This document shows positions 11,231 to 21,899 of a stretch of DNA of 64,000 nucleotides, piece by piece (the stretch's first letter is position 1; every line of letters starts with the position of its first letter). The notes beneath the pieces were generated by a model. It was not told the origin of the DNA, ran no database searches, and worked only from the letters and a program-made list of their open reading frames with translations. Made by a program: the position numbers and the translations under genes. This stretch comes from Undaria pinnatifida (Eukaryota; Sar; Phaeophyceae; Laminariales; Alariaceae): the NCBI GenBank assembly GCA_012845835.1, contig JABAKD010000023.1:16736702-16800701 (forward strand). The letters run 5' to 3'.

Positions 11231-11739
11231 TTGCTGGTCCTCATGTGCATACTAAAAGATCTAGTACTTGCAGCCTGCCCGATGAGCTGTATAGTTTCGT
11301 AATTTACGGACACAAGATTAATGATTCACGTATATTCGAGCGATATAGGATATATGGTATTGGGAAATGAGTGTTTTCTATTGGATGGTGGTGTGTTGTC
11401 AGAATGTCAGCCACCCCGCTGAAAACATGCCTTCTACGGTATGTTTAGTTCTGGGTTGATTCCGATGAGGTACGCCCTTTATGTCAGTCTTGTTTTGGTC
11501 CAGTTTTTGCCCCTGATTTGTGGGCGGCTTCTGGCCGATCTTGACTCATCCCATGTCTTCATTGTGATAATATACTCGTATACGCGACAATAATTCAATG
11601 GATTTTTCTACATATTGATCAACATCTGGGACTTCTCTTGTATCCGTTGCCACCGCGCAACCAAGGCCCCCGCATGAGGTGGCCCACGCGAGCAAGCCGA
11701 CCCTGAGCATGGGTTTTCCCATCACATACAACTACTAAC
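11231..11739. other. No feature seen
   Basis: No frame, repeat or motif that I can support. Confidence 0.45.
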
Positions 11740-11870
11740 AAACTCCGAAAACTCTGAGAGACCTCCATTTTTTCGTTTTCCACACTAACTTTAAGACATT
11801 CTCCTCTCCGGATGGCTGAGCGGGCTCGGAGGCCTTGAGCAGCGCTTCTCAGCGTTTTTTTTTTTTTCCA
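11740..11870. repeat. Copy of a segment found inside the nearby foldback element
   Basis: CCTCCATTTTTTCGTTTTCC, TAACTTTAAGAC, TCTCCTCT, GGCTGAGCGGGCTCGG and CAGCGCTTCTCAG recur with changes at about 13075-13170. The word TGGCTGAGCGG resembles a tRNA box A, but no box B is present in either copy. This suggests a mobile or duplicated unit that predates or seeded the foldback element. Confidence 0.7.
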
Positions 11871-11984
11871 AATACAAGTTTTTTTAAAAAAAATTCAAGT
11901 TTGAACAAGTTTTTTTGGAAGTTGAAGTTTTGAACTCCTGTTTTTTGGGATAATACTACCTGGACACCGCCTCCTCTAAACATC

Positions 11985-12400
11985 ATCAGCTCAGCTCCTC
12001 CCAGCGGCGCACAGCAGCGTTAGTAGCGCAGCGCCGTGCAGTGCCGTTCGTTGGCGTGCCCTGGTGTGCCATGCCGTGCGGTGCGGTACTGCTGTGCGAT
12101 GCTGTGCGGTGTTGTTATTCGAATTGTCATACCACCAGTACTACTGCTGTACGTACCAGGTACTCCCATGTTGAATAACAAAAAAACGCTCTCACAGCTC
12201 AGCTCAGCCCAGTTACAGCTCAGCAGCGCAGCGCAGCGCGGCGCAGCCCAGCGCCGTGCGGTGCTGTACGGTGCCGTGCCTTGCCTGCGGTGCTGTGCCG
12301 TGCTGCGCTGTGCTTTCTTTCGAACATAAGGCAGTACCGGGTATCATGCGATACCCGGTACCGACCGGTGTGTATGTACGTGTGTTCTCGTCTTTTGTTT
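11985..12400. repeat. CAGCTCAG / GTGCCGTGCGGTGC dispersed repeat
   Basis: Two successive blocks of CAGCTCAG- and GCAGCGCAGCGCCGTGCGG-type simple sequence, the second ending CTTTCTTTCGAACATAAGG, CCGGGTATCATGCGATACCC and TGTATGTACGTG. Very similar blocks lie at about 24255-24900, with the same tail. The trinucleotide-like purity gives Cys/Ala frames that are not genes. The CGATACCC/GGGTATCG palindrome is part of the unit. Confidence 0.8.
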
Positions 12401-12428
12401 CGCTTGCTGCTTTTAATCGTCCTATCTC

Positions 12429-14072
12429 AGACCGGTGACAATGGAAAGCCGTTTGGCCGTAAAGTTTCCAAACTGGTTTTTGGGGTTATTTGCTGAAAGA
12501 TTCCGGGTAACCTCGCTATGGGGAAAAAACGATTAAAATATTTGTTTCCTGGCTCTTTTTTTCGTCATGCGGTCCAACAGGTCAATTTGTCTATTTTTCA
12601 TCACGCCTTGATCAACGTTGTCCAACAAACACGATTGACCTTTGATCTCAAGATAGAGGCAACCCTTGGTCACTGCGCTTCGCTCCGGACGAGGCCACAT
12701 GAGTGTACGTGACGGCTCTGAAGAGCTCATCTCGATCCGTGCCCTAGGGCGTGAGAGGTTGCTCGTGTTGTCCTGTGGTCTTCCGTCACATCCCCTGAAA
12801 AATCTATTTTTCGCCCGTTGGGAGACGATAGAGAGTTTTCGTCTGAGTTTTCTACACACCAGCCGGCAAATGTGTTTTTAACAAGCGTGATCGGCGCCCG
12901 CCACAAATCACCGGCCGTATAGTGAGCACTGTACACCAAGGGGGGGTCGGAGCCCGTAACGAGCTCGCTACGTTCAGAGTTCACGACGTTGTCGTTGATT
13001 TCGTCGAACGAAGTGTGTGGAAAACACGAAATCGCGCCTCGTCTAATCCAAGATCTTGAGAATGGCCCTGAAAGGCCTCCATTTTTTTTCGTTTTCCACT
13101 CTAACTTCAACACGCTCTCCTCTTAAGACGGCTGAGCTGGCTCGGATGCCTGAAACAGCACTTCTCAGACCGATGACAATGGAAAGCCGATAGTTTGGCC
13201 TAAAAGTTTCCAACTTTTTTGGGGGTTTTGAGCTGAAAGATTCCGGGTAACGCCGTTAGACCGGTGACAATGGAATGCCAAAAGTTTGAAATTCCCGAAG
13301 ATCCCAGCTGAAATTTGTCTGAACGGTCGCGTTTGGACCCCATTTGGTAGAATTATATTTTGATACTTTCCAGAATTCCGGAAAATAAAACGATTTTCCG
13401 CGACGAACTTGGCCAACATCGGCCTGAGCAATCCTCAAGCAGATTTTGGATTAGACGCGGCGCAATGTCGTGTTCTCCACACACTGCGTTCAACGAAATC
13501 AACGACAGCGTCGTGAACCCTGAACGTGGGGAGCTCTTTAGGGGCTCCGACCCCCCCTTCGTGTACAGCGCTCACTCTACGGCCGGTGGTTTGTGGCGGG
13601 CGCCGATCAGGCTTCTGTTGAAAACACATTTGCGGGCTGGTGTGTAGATAACTCGGACACATTTTTTTCATCGTCTCCCAACGGGCGAAAAATAGAATTT
13701 ACAGAGGATGTGCCGGAAGACCACGGGACAACACAAGCAACTTCTCACGCCCTAGGGCATGGATCGAGATAAACTCTCCAGCGCTATCACCTACACTCAT
13801 GTGGTCTTGTCCGTAACGAAGAGGAGTGGCCATGGCTTGTCTCTATATCGAGACCGAAGGTCAATCGTGTTTGGTGGGCAGTGTTGATCAAGGCTTGACG
13901 AAAAATAGACAAATTGACCTGTTGGGCCGCATGACCCAAAAAAGAGCCAGAAAAAAGTTTGGTCATGCTTTCCCCACATAGCGACGTTTCCCGGAATCTT
14001 TCAGCAAATAACCCTGAAAAAACGTTTCCAAACGTTTTGGTCAAACTATCGGCTTTCCATTGTCATCGGTCT
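12429..14072. mobile_element. Large foldback / long-TIR DNA element
   Basis: A 1.64-kb element. The left arm 12429-13060 and right arm 13434-14072 are inverted copies, about 85% identical by eye, ending in AGACCGGTGACAATGG and its complement. The 373-bp spacer holds two further left-end copies in direct orientation (starting 13167 and 13259) and the segment shared with 11740-11870. Each arm, read outward in the inverted sense, keeps a frame with WIRRGA, HT.F.EIND.VVN and SDPP.VYSAH (- strand 13113-12727, + strand 13432-13647). No transposase was recognised, so it is presumably non-autonomous. No target duplication is obvious (flanks CCTATCTC and GGGGG). Confidence 0.8.
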
Positions 14073-14094
14073 GGGGGGAAAACCAGTACATTTC

Positions 14095-14150
14095 CTTTTT
14101 CTGGCTCGTTTTTTGATATGCAGTTCAACAGGTTAATGGAGTGTTTGCGA
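14095..14150. repeat. Short echo of the foldback arm
   Basis: CTGGCTCGTTTTTTGATATG and CAACAGGT match, with changes, the arm sequence near 12549-12590. This is a leftover fragment next to the right end of the foldback element. Confidence 0.6.
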
Positions 14151-14448
14151 ACATATGTTTTTAGAATCGGCTGTCCGTCAAATGTTCCTTGACCGCTTTC
14201 CGTCGAGGTAAGGTAATCCGTTAATTTTTGTGAGAGCAAACTAGATGTTATGTTCCTTCCGCTAAAAAAGTGAATTGCGTTCTCACCTATATTTAGGTGT
14301 GTTTGCGCTAGAGGTGAAAATAATCCTGCAGGCGACGCCTCCGAAATTGAGGTGGGATGTGAGGATGTGCGACAACGCGGCAAACCTAAAAAGAAGCAAA
14401 AAAAAAAAAACGTACCAGGTACGTACGAGTAACAGCGGCAGCAAATTT

Positions 14449-15710
14449 AAAGGAGGTATAAGGGCATCGCCTTCAATAGCGCCCCTGTAATCAACACTCA
14501 GTTTTTCCAATACAGGCCGTCATGAGCCCAATGAAATAAGATAAAGCAAGCGTCATTGTCGTAACCAAACGCAAGCATCTAAACAATGCTAGCGTGTACT
14601 CCCAAATCCTTCCAGTAATCAGTATTTAGCGCAGTAACTAGGGACGTGTCATCCACGGTAATCAAACGGGAATCGCCGAGTAAAATAGGGTCGAGCGCAT
14701 TGACCTAGCTTGCAGCATGTCAACTAAACGATTTGGCTCAGCTAGTTCCCACTAATGGACTCTTTTGAGAACGCCATAGACTGATCACGCCGGACTTATC
14801 CTGGGTAGTTCACCGAAACGTTGCCGCCCGCAAATCCGAGAATTATCAGTTGGAAAATTAAAACTGAAACCATGCATATCCGCACAGTAGTATTAGTCAG
14901 TAGAATGGGTAAAAAAATGCGTCGGTTGCCTAGGTTATCATCAGGTTGTGTGTCGAACCGTCGATAGACCCTGGGAAGGAGTCGTGAAACAGGTCTCGAT
15001 TATCATTCTCTCCTCACGAAGAATAGGAAGTGCCAAACTGGCTGTAACTTAGTAATTCCTCCGACATACCAAATACATGGTTGCAACTCCCTGAATACGA
15101 ATTTCATATTATTAATATACAGTTGCACATGTCAGGCATTGGTACGAGCAATTAGTCCCTCCTACATCCCCCCTGCTCGTGACATGATAATGCCTAGATG
15201 AATGCAAACTCAAAATCAGAATCTTCTAATTCAGAGGAAGTATAAGGGCACCGCCTTCAACATCGCCCCTGTATTCAACACTCAGCCTTTCCAATGAAAA
15301 CCGTCATGAGCTCAATGAAATAAGATAGAGCAAGTGCCATTGTCGTAATCAAACACAAACATCTAAACAATGCTGGCTGGTACTCCAGAATCCTTCCAGT
15401 AATCAGTATTCAGCGCAGTATTTAAGGACGTGTCATCCACGGCAATCAAACGGGAATCGCTGAGTAAAATAGGGTCGAGCAAATCGATCAAGGTTGCAGG
15501 ATGTGAACTAAATGATTTGGCTCAGCTAATGGACTCTTTCGAGAACGCCTTAGACTGATTACGCAAGCCTGAGATCCTAGGTAGTTTACTGAAACGTTGC
15601 CGCCCCCAAATCCGAGAATTATCCAAATGTTGGAAAATTAACATTGAAACCATGCATATCCGCACAGTAGTATTAGTCAGTAGGATGGGTCAAGACATGC
15701 GTCGTTAGCC
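14449..15710 (-). repeat. Duplicated ~480-bp block around a family C repeat, with decayed frame
   Basis: Block 1 (about 14449-14930) and block 2 (about 15230-15705) are direct repeats roughly 85-90% identical by eye. Between them lies a family C copy (14940-15135). On the - strand both blocks share an interrupted protein-like frame with LDPILL.DSRLI.VDDTSL and TALNTDYWKD. Frame conservation in both copies suggests the block once encoded protein. I do not recognise the protein. The block sits just beyond the 3' end of the long Copia fossil, but it has no LTR-like TG...CA ends. Confidence 0.7.
14940..15135. repeat. Dispersed repeat family C, copy 2
   Basis: Same word order as 8290-8480: CCTGGGAAGGAGTCGT, TCTCCTCACGAAGAA, AGTGCCAAACTGGCTG, AAATACATG and CTGAATACGAATTTCAT. 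It lies between the two duplicated 480-bp blocks. Confidence 0.8.
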
Positions 15711-15789
15711 TCTTGCAAATTCAACCATCAAACACCCCCAAAAGTACCAACGTGTCATAGTTCTTGCTCATAATATTCGCCATATCGTC

Positions 15790-16435
15790 AATCAGGCATC
15801 AACTCTGAAATGAAGATGGAAAATATCAAACATCGGTATCAAACTCTTCCAAAAACAACCAATAATTTAACTCCAGGTAAATATACTCGAAACCCGCTGT
15901 CGAGCAAAATTCAATAGTGAAATCAAGAGAAAAAATCTCAAATTTCGTATCAAGCTCCAAGAAGAAACGTTTTTTTATCTCCACGTAACATACTCCAAAA
16001 GTGCGATCGATCCAAATTTGATACTGAAATCAAGGCGAAAACATGCCAATTTACTCATCAAAGTTCCCAAAACAACCAATTAGTTTTCTCCAAGTAATAT
16101 ACTCCAAAAATGCGATCGATCCAAACTCAATACTGAAATCAAGACGACGAAAATATAAATTTCCATTGTGAAAACATCTCAAATTATTCATCAAATGCTC
16201 CCAAAACAACCAATATGTTTTCTCCAACCGATATACTGCAAAAGTGCGATCGATACAAACTCAATACTGAAGTCAAGACGAAAAAGATATAAAATTCTAT
16301 TGTCCCGAAAACGACCAGTGTTTCATCTTTCAAGTAATCTAATCCAAATGTGCGATCGATCCAAATTCAATACTGACATCAAGACGAAAAAACTCATATT
16401 TCAGCATCAAAAGTTCCCAAAAGCAACCAAATATA
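15790..16435. repeat. Six-unit tandem array, ~105-135 bp period
   Basis: Units start with (T)GCGATCGATCCAAA, then TTCAATACTGAAATCAAGACG, a variable AT-rich part, TTCCCAAAACAACCAAT and TCCAAGTAATATACTCCAAA. Four clear unit starts carry the CGATCGAT word (near 16010, 16118, 16246, 16353), with two weaker units before. The array ends where the Copia RNase H reading begins (16443, - strand), so it occupies the position of that element's 3' untranslated region. Confidence 0.85.
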
Positions 16436-16442
16436 ACCGTAT

Positions 16443-16850
16443 TCACCACAAATTCATTTCAAGGTCACGGTGGAACTCGAAAGAGCTCTGGGCTATTGAT
16501 TTGGTAAGAAAATCAGCATGCTGAAAAGGGGACGGCACGTGGATAATCGATAGCGTTTTCCTCCTCACCAGCTCCTTGAGGAAGCGGTGCCGTACATCGA
16601 TGGGCTTGGAGTTGGAGTTATTAATAGCAATGGGGTTCGGCGCAACTTGCACAGCACCCTCATTGTCCTCGAATGTTGGTATGCACGGCATGCCGACATC
16701 AGGCAATATGAAACGCCAAACGTGCCTCAGGAACAAGACTTCCTTCATGACATCTGCAAGCGCTACGTACTCTGCCTCCGTTGTAGAGAGCGTCACGCAT
16801 TTCCGTGTCCTAGAAAACCAAGACACACAGGCATCGCCGCACATCACGAG
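16443..16850 (-). pseudogene. Copia RNase H domain of the long fossil
   Basis: Reads CVSWFSRTRKCVTLSTTEAEYVA near the start, the signature of Copia RNase H (the TEAEY motif), then DNEGAVQVA and the closing HADFLTKS. This is the C-terminal domain of the polyprotein and would have removed the RNA strand during reverse transcription. The reading ends at 16443, close to the tandem array at 15790-16435. (Motif cited as CVTLSTTEAEYVAL for the core.). Confidence 0.9.
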
Positions 16851-17072
16851 TTCCCCCGATTATGACCTGTGAGCTGCCACACTCGCGTAGTCCGCGTCAG
16901 CATATACCTGCAAGCACAAACCTCCTACTGCTCCTCACTGAAAAGTAATACCGAGTCGGCTCGTCCATCTCACATACCCTAAAATATCCAGTGCTGCCCT
17001 CCAGTGCACAGACTTGGAAGCCGAACAGTATCTAGCTACTGCTCTCACTGCATTGGAGATATCTGGCCGAGT

Positions 17073-17900
17073 CTACGTTGCCAGCCACATCAGTGAACCT
17101 ACCAACTCGCGAAATGGCCAGTGCCCTGGTGCTTGATTCTTGTCAAACCTCGCAAGTTTCGTGCCAACGGGGAGCGGAACACTCTTACCACATTCTACCC
17201 CGTATTTGCTCGCCAACTGTTCAGCGAATGTATGCTTGGAAATCGTTAATACCCTCTCCTCCCAACCCCTCTCGTAAAAGCACCCCGAATACCAACGTAG
17301 ATCTCCAAGGTTCTTGACCGGAACCATCTGTTCAAATCTCTCCCAAACACCTAGTCTTCTCTCCTCCTGCGAATACGTCATCCCCATGCACCACTATGGT
17401 CATCATTACTCTCCCTTCCTCCATCAACCAGAAACCGCATGCATCTGCCAGACACTGCAAAAACCCCAAGGTCAACAAACATCTAGTAAGGTGCGCTTGT
17501 CTCGATGTCTGCTTCAAGCCGTAGATACTCTTGTTTACCCTCACTATCTTCCCCGATAACATCCCGCAACCCTGAGGAAAACGCATGAACACGTTTTCCT
17601 GCAGATCAGATTGCACGAAAGCGTGCTCAATGTCGAAATGGCGCAGGTCGAGGTTCAGTTCACAGGCCATGGCTGTTAACAACCGAACACTCTAAACAGC
17701 AACAGTGGGCGCAAACAATTCCTCAAAATCAACGTTAGCTCTTTGCTCACCCCCCCGTGCTACCATTCTCGCCTAGGTTTTAGTTGGCCATCTGTATTCA
17801 TCTGCCTTTCAATCAAACACCCGCGTTGCTTTAACGTAGTTGTTAACTAGTTGCTATACGGGCTCGAACGTCCCCTCCTCCAGTATTCCGTAAAACACCG
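17073..17900 (-). pseudogene. Copia reverse transcriptase domain of the long fossil
   Basis: Recognised by FDIEHAFVQSDLQENVFMR (finger/palm), KSIYGLKQ, the metal-binding box VVHGDDVFAGG (the Copia form of YVDD), KNLGDLRWYSG and GHWPFRELVGSLMWLAT. The order and spacing fit the RVT_2 family. It carries several breaks. The end of this domain matches the isolated fragment at about 2.2 kb. Confidence 0.9.
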
Positions 17901-18109
17901 ACCTGAGGAATCCTTTCACAGATGTGCGTGCTTGGACCGCATGGCCTCCGTGTGAGTCCTGGGGACTTTGAGGCTCCTTGCGTAACATTGCGGATAGTCC
18001 GGAGGCTTGTAAGCCGGTCGCTGGTCGCTCAGCGTAGCGTCGCTGTCTTCGCAGGTAGCAAGCATCGCCGCCATAGCCCGAGGTATCCCCCCGGATTTCC
18101 CAGCGAGTA

Positions 18110-18830
18110 GCTCCTCTCCGCGGTCCTCCACGGCATGCGTACTTTGGTCGCGGCCCTCACAATCTAAACTCCCACCGCGGGCCTCTACGGCGGGCGCCAG
18201 CTGCTCGCGGCTTTGGCTATATATACTCCCCCCGCGGTCCTCCATAGCGGTCGTCAGCTGCCCGCAACCCTCACCATATGACCTCCCACCGCCGTTCTCC
18301 GTGGCGGGCGCCAGCTGCTCGCGGCTCTCACCGTATGACCTCCCACCGCCGTCCTCTATGGCGCGCGTCAGCTGCTCGCAGCTCTCATCATATGACCTCC
18401 CGTCGCGGTCCTCTAATGCGGGCGTCAGCTGCTCGCGCTCACCATATGACTTCCTACCTCGTTCCTCCACGGCGGGTGTCAGCTGCTTGCAGCCCTCACC
18501 ATATGAACTCCCACCGCAGTCCTCCACGGCGTGCGTCAGCTGCTCGCGGCCCTCACCATATGACGTCCCACCTCGGTCCTCCACCGCGGGCGTCAGCTAC
18601 TCGCAGCCCTCACCATATGAACTCCCACCGCAGTCCTCCACGGCGTGCGTCAGCTGCTCGCGGCCCTCACCATATGACCTCCCACCTCGGCCCTCGACGG
18701 CGGGCATCAGCTGCTCGCGGCCCTCACTATATGACTTCCCACCTCGATCCTCCACGGCGGGCATCAGCTGCTCACGGCCCTCACCATATGACTCCCCACC
18801 GCGGTCCTCGACGACGGGCGACGCCTTGCG
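18110..18830 (-). repeat. 60-bp coding minisatellite in the integrase-RT linker
   Basis: About twelve units of 57-60 bp. On the - strand each encodes a ~20-residue unit close to SYGEGREQLTPAVEDRGG. The + strand is also open and reads Ser/Arg/Pro-rich. The array lies between integrase and RT of the long Copia fossil, where Copia polyproteins have a variable linker. Unit length is nearly always a multiple of three, so the array expanded while the frame still mattered. Confidence 0.9.
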
Positions 18831-18929
18831 ACGGCCAGCACCCACCGCTCCACGCGTATCCAGCATCGACGGCATCGCCATCTTGCCCATCATGGACAGG
18901 AGGCTAGCGTTGTGACTGAAAGCCTCGTC

Positions 18930-19330
18930 GTTGTTCACTGGTGGCGAGGGAGGCGGCTGCTCCAGCATTGACGAGAAGTGCATGGTCGGCGTGTCTGAAA
19001 ACTGGATCGTCTTCGAGCGGGTACGGCCAGACACCCGGTGCGGTTCCGAGTACGGCAGTGACATTGCCGGCCGTGAAGGTGACGGCTGTGACGGCGGAGG
19101 CCGTGACGGCTGTGACGGTTCCGGCTCTGAAGGTGGCGGCTGTTATGGTGGCGACCGACGGCTGTGAAGTTGCCTGCTGTGAAGGTGACGGCTGTGACGG
19201 CGGCGGCCTTGACGGATGTGACGTTGGCGGTTGTGACGGTGGTGGCCGTGACGGCTGTGACTTTGCCCGCTGTGATGGTGATGGCTGTGACGGTGGTGAC
19301 GGCGGCGTGTACGTTATGGTGAACCCGGGC
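18930..19330 (-). repeat. Second coding repeat, GACGGCTGTGACGG type
   Basis: Imperfect 15- to 24-bp units such as GGTGACGGCTGTGACGG and GGCGGCGGCCTTGACGG. On the - strand they read as Pro/Ser (SQPSRPPPSQP) or Thr/Val/Ala repeats depending on frame. The array is part of the same linker of the long Copia fossil, next to the 60-bp minisatellite. Confidence 0.75.
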
Positions 19331-19565
19331 GACGCTGTCGGCGCGGCGGCGTCCACTGAGTCCATTAAACCCTCCGCGCGCGCCGGCGGTGGCGACGGCA
19401 GGACGGGCGTACGGGGGATCATGCATACGATGTCGTTGAAGTAACACACGCCTCCGGTGGAGCTCATGAGAACCTTCACGGTAGACGAGAAGTGGTTGTG
19501 CCTGTTGTTGAGGTAAGAACACTCTACCGCTTGGTAATCGGATTTGGTGCTCCGGTCCACCCGCA

Positions 19566-20316
19566 TCATGCCTGGATGGAAAAAAGGCACCACCTGCAGG
19601 TCCGGCAGTCGCCCGAATAAAACCTCGTGCGGTGACCGCCACTCGATGTTCGCCTTGGTCGCGGGGCGGTTAAAGCAGTCGGAAGCCCACAGGACAGCCT
19701 CGAGCCATAGACGGTTGCCATTTTCGCCGATGAACGGAATTTTGGCGAGGTCGACGCCCGGGGACAGTCGTCCAATCTCGAGACACGCCGCATGGCTGCC
19801 CTTCGTAGCGCGCCAAATCGCACTCTCGACAACCGACTTCTGCTGCGGCTTCCCCGGGGAGTGTACTCGCGACGAATCCCGGCGGGGTCGCAGTAGTTCA
19901 CGTAGTCGCGACTGATGAATTCCCCGCCGTTATCAGCGCGAAATAAGTTTGGCCTCTCCATGCCGTCCATGTCGGCGAGAAACTTCTGGACGTACGCGCT
20001 AGTCTCAGACTTTCTCTCCATACCGTATGGCCGCATCCACCTCGAAGGAGCTGTCCACGAACATGATCAGATATACCGACCCGCCCAGGGACGCCTCGTA
20101 TGAGCCGGACAAATCGAAATGGACGGTCTCCATGGGCCTCCCTGCGCGCGATGTGGTCCCCCGCGGTGTCCCAGCACATATTTCCTTAGCCTCCAAGCAG
20201 CCACCATACGGCTGCAGCACACCCGTCAGGGCGATCTCATGGTGATGAACTGCCTCTCTCAGGAGGCATTCGTGCTGGTGGCCGGAGAAGACGTGAAAGC
20301 GATTAGTATCGATCAC
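19566..20316 (-). pseudogene. Copia integrase domain of the long fossil
   Basis: Zinc-binding region and start of the core near 20316-20005 (ETVHFDLSGSYEAS, then YLIMFVDSS), followed by the core motif RADNGGEFIS near 19920 and further integrase-like sequence to about 19566. These are the expected parts of a retroviral-type integrase (rve) of Copia. It is broken. Confidence 0.85.
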
Positions 20317-20434
20317 CTTCTCGGGCTTCCCTACGGTGAATGGGCGCTTTCCCGGGACAAGAACGCGCTACCAGCGAGAAAAAACATGCTTATCAATCTC
20401 TTGAAGGGCGTGCGCTGCCGCGGGGTTGAGCGCG

Positions 20435-20470
20435 GGGGGGATATATATATATATATATATATATTTATAT
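20435..20470. repeat. (AT)n microsatellite
   Basis: A run of TA dinucleotides after a G8 tract, lying between the integrase and protease parts of the Copia fossil. Confidence 0.95.
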
Positions 20471-20816
20471 TTGTAATCAATCTCATCGTGACCATCCATG
20501 AACTTAGCGTCCGTACACACGCTCATATTTTGGCGCCTGCATGCCGGAGGTCGGAACAAGAGGCCTAATCCCTACTGCTCCTTGCTCTACTCTTGGGGAG
20601 GGCACTTCAAGCGGTTGAGGTGTAAGCAGCACTTATGGTTTGGCACTGACTTCACCTTAAGTGTGGGGGGGGGCGAGTCTGTAGGCCCTACACCAGTAAC
20701 GGTGGGCGGGAAACTTGAGTCGGTAGGTACTTTGCCGCTCACGCCAGGAGGGAAACCTAAATCCGCAGTCATGCGCCCTTCTGCCCTCCGGTAGGAAAGG
20801 GGTTCGAAGCCACAAT

Positions 20817-21230
20817 TCAGGGCTCCGCCCCATCTACATGAAATAGGGGGTATCCCAAAGGGGGGGGGGGGGGTGAGAACACGACGGGGAGGGGGGGGCG
20901 AACACCAGGAAAAGAAGGCACAGCAGTTAGTCCGGCAGTCGGGGTCAGGTTCAAACGAGTGGCATACAGGCGTGACCCGATCTCATCGCGAGGAAAAGTG
21001 AGCAGCCGGTCAAACAAGTGTGCGCCCTCTTTATCTAGGATTATGGTTTGTCGTGCTTGCGGCTGGTGTAGAGAGAACAGGGTGACACCTATGCCCTCTA
21101 TCACATACACCCCCGTGAGCTGCACATCAAAGTCCGTCTTCGAGTGCATTTTTAGGTTGAGGCTACCCACCCCAATCACTCTCATTGCCTTACCATCCCC
21201 GATCATGACTTTTTGCTTCTCGGGGGGCAT
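20817..21230 (-). pseudogene. Copia protease / gag-pre-integrase region of the long fossil
   Basis: The frame with GVGSLNLKMHSKTDFDVQL, TGVYVIEGIGVTLFSLHQ and the pattern that follows the aspartic protease in Copia pol (a stable-core beta segment, then a leucine-rich stretch). It lies between gag and integrase in the right order. The catalytic D(S/T)G is expected just upstream, near 21280. Confidence 0.7.
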
Positions 21231-21899
21231 ATCGACCCAGTCGTATACATTGCGGGCGTCGCTGGTGATTATGGTTCATGGCTCCGTTGTCGGACACCCA
21301 ATACTAAGTACCTGCAGGCCCCTCTGTACCTATGCCACGAACTCTACCATAATTCTGGCTAGCGAGCACCAACCCATCAAATCCTATCCCATCAAAAATC
21401 GACTCCAACTCGGTCTCGCCTTTTGGCGCCGATCGGGCCAGTAGGAGAGCAGTCCTGGCTGGGGAGACTGAAATCGTGCGGGAGTAGGTGAGAAAGACGT
21501 GGACGGGGCATGGCCGGGAGGATGTTGCTGTTGTTGGGGCTGCGGTGGGTGCGGTGGCTGATGCTGTGGGTAGTACCTGTAGAACGACGGCGGTCGCTGC
21601 TGCGCCGGATCACCGGTTGCTGCTGTGCGTAGCTTCCGTAGCACGCCGGCGGCTGTTGCTGCGGCGGTGGCGGTGGTTGCAGCTGCGCGTAGTTGCCATA
21701 GTACGCCGGCGTCTGCAGTGGTATCGGTGGTGGGTGTTGTGCATAGTTGCAGTATACTGGCTGCTGCTGAAACTGCGACCGCGTCAGCGGCGGTACCTGC
21801 TATGACTCATAGCCGTCGTCCCCATAGTTGCCGTTGTCGCCGTAGTCTCCGTCGCCACTGTTTTCGCCGTAGTCGAAGTAGTCGGTGTCCGTGCCCTCA

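Noticed and set aside
11806-11860. tRNA-Ser/Leu-like 5' half (TGGCTGAGCGG)
   Set aside because: No 3' half or box B. Better explained as part of the repeat shared with 13075-13170.
12036-12329. Cys/Ala-rich gene
   Set aside because: Made of GTGCCGTGCGG repeats that recur at 24.3-24.9 kb.
14449-15710. LTR pair of the long Copia fossil
   Set aside because: The two ~480-bp blocks are direct repeats at the right end, but they lack TG...CA ends, have no partner near 27-28 kb and contain protein-like text.
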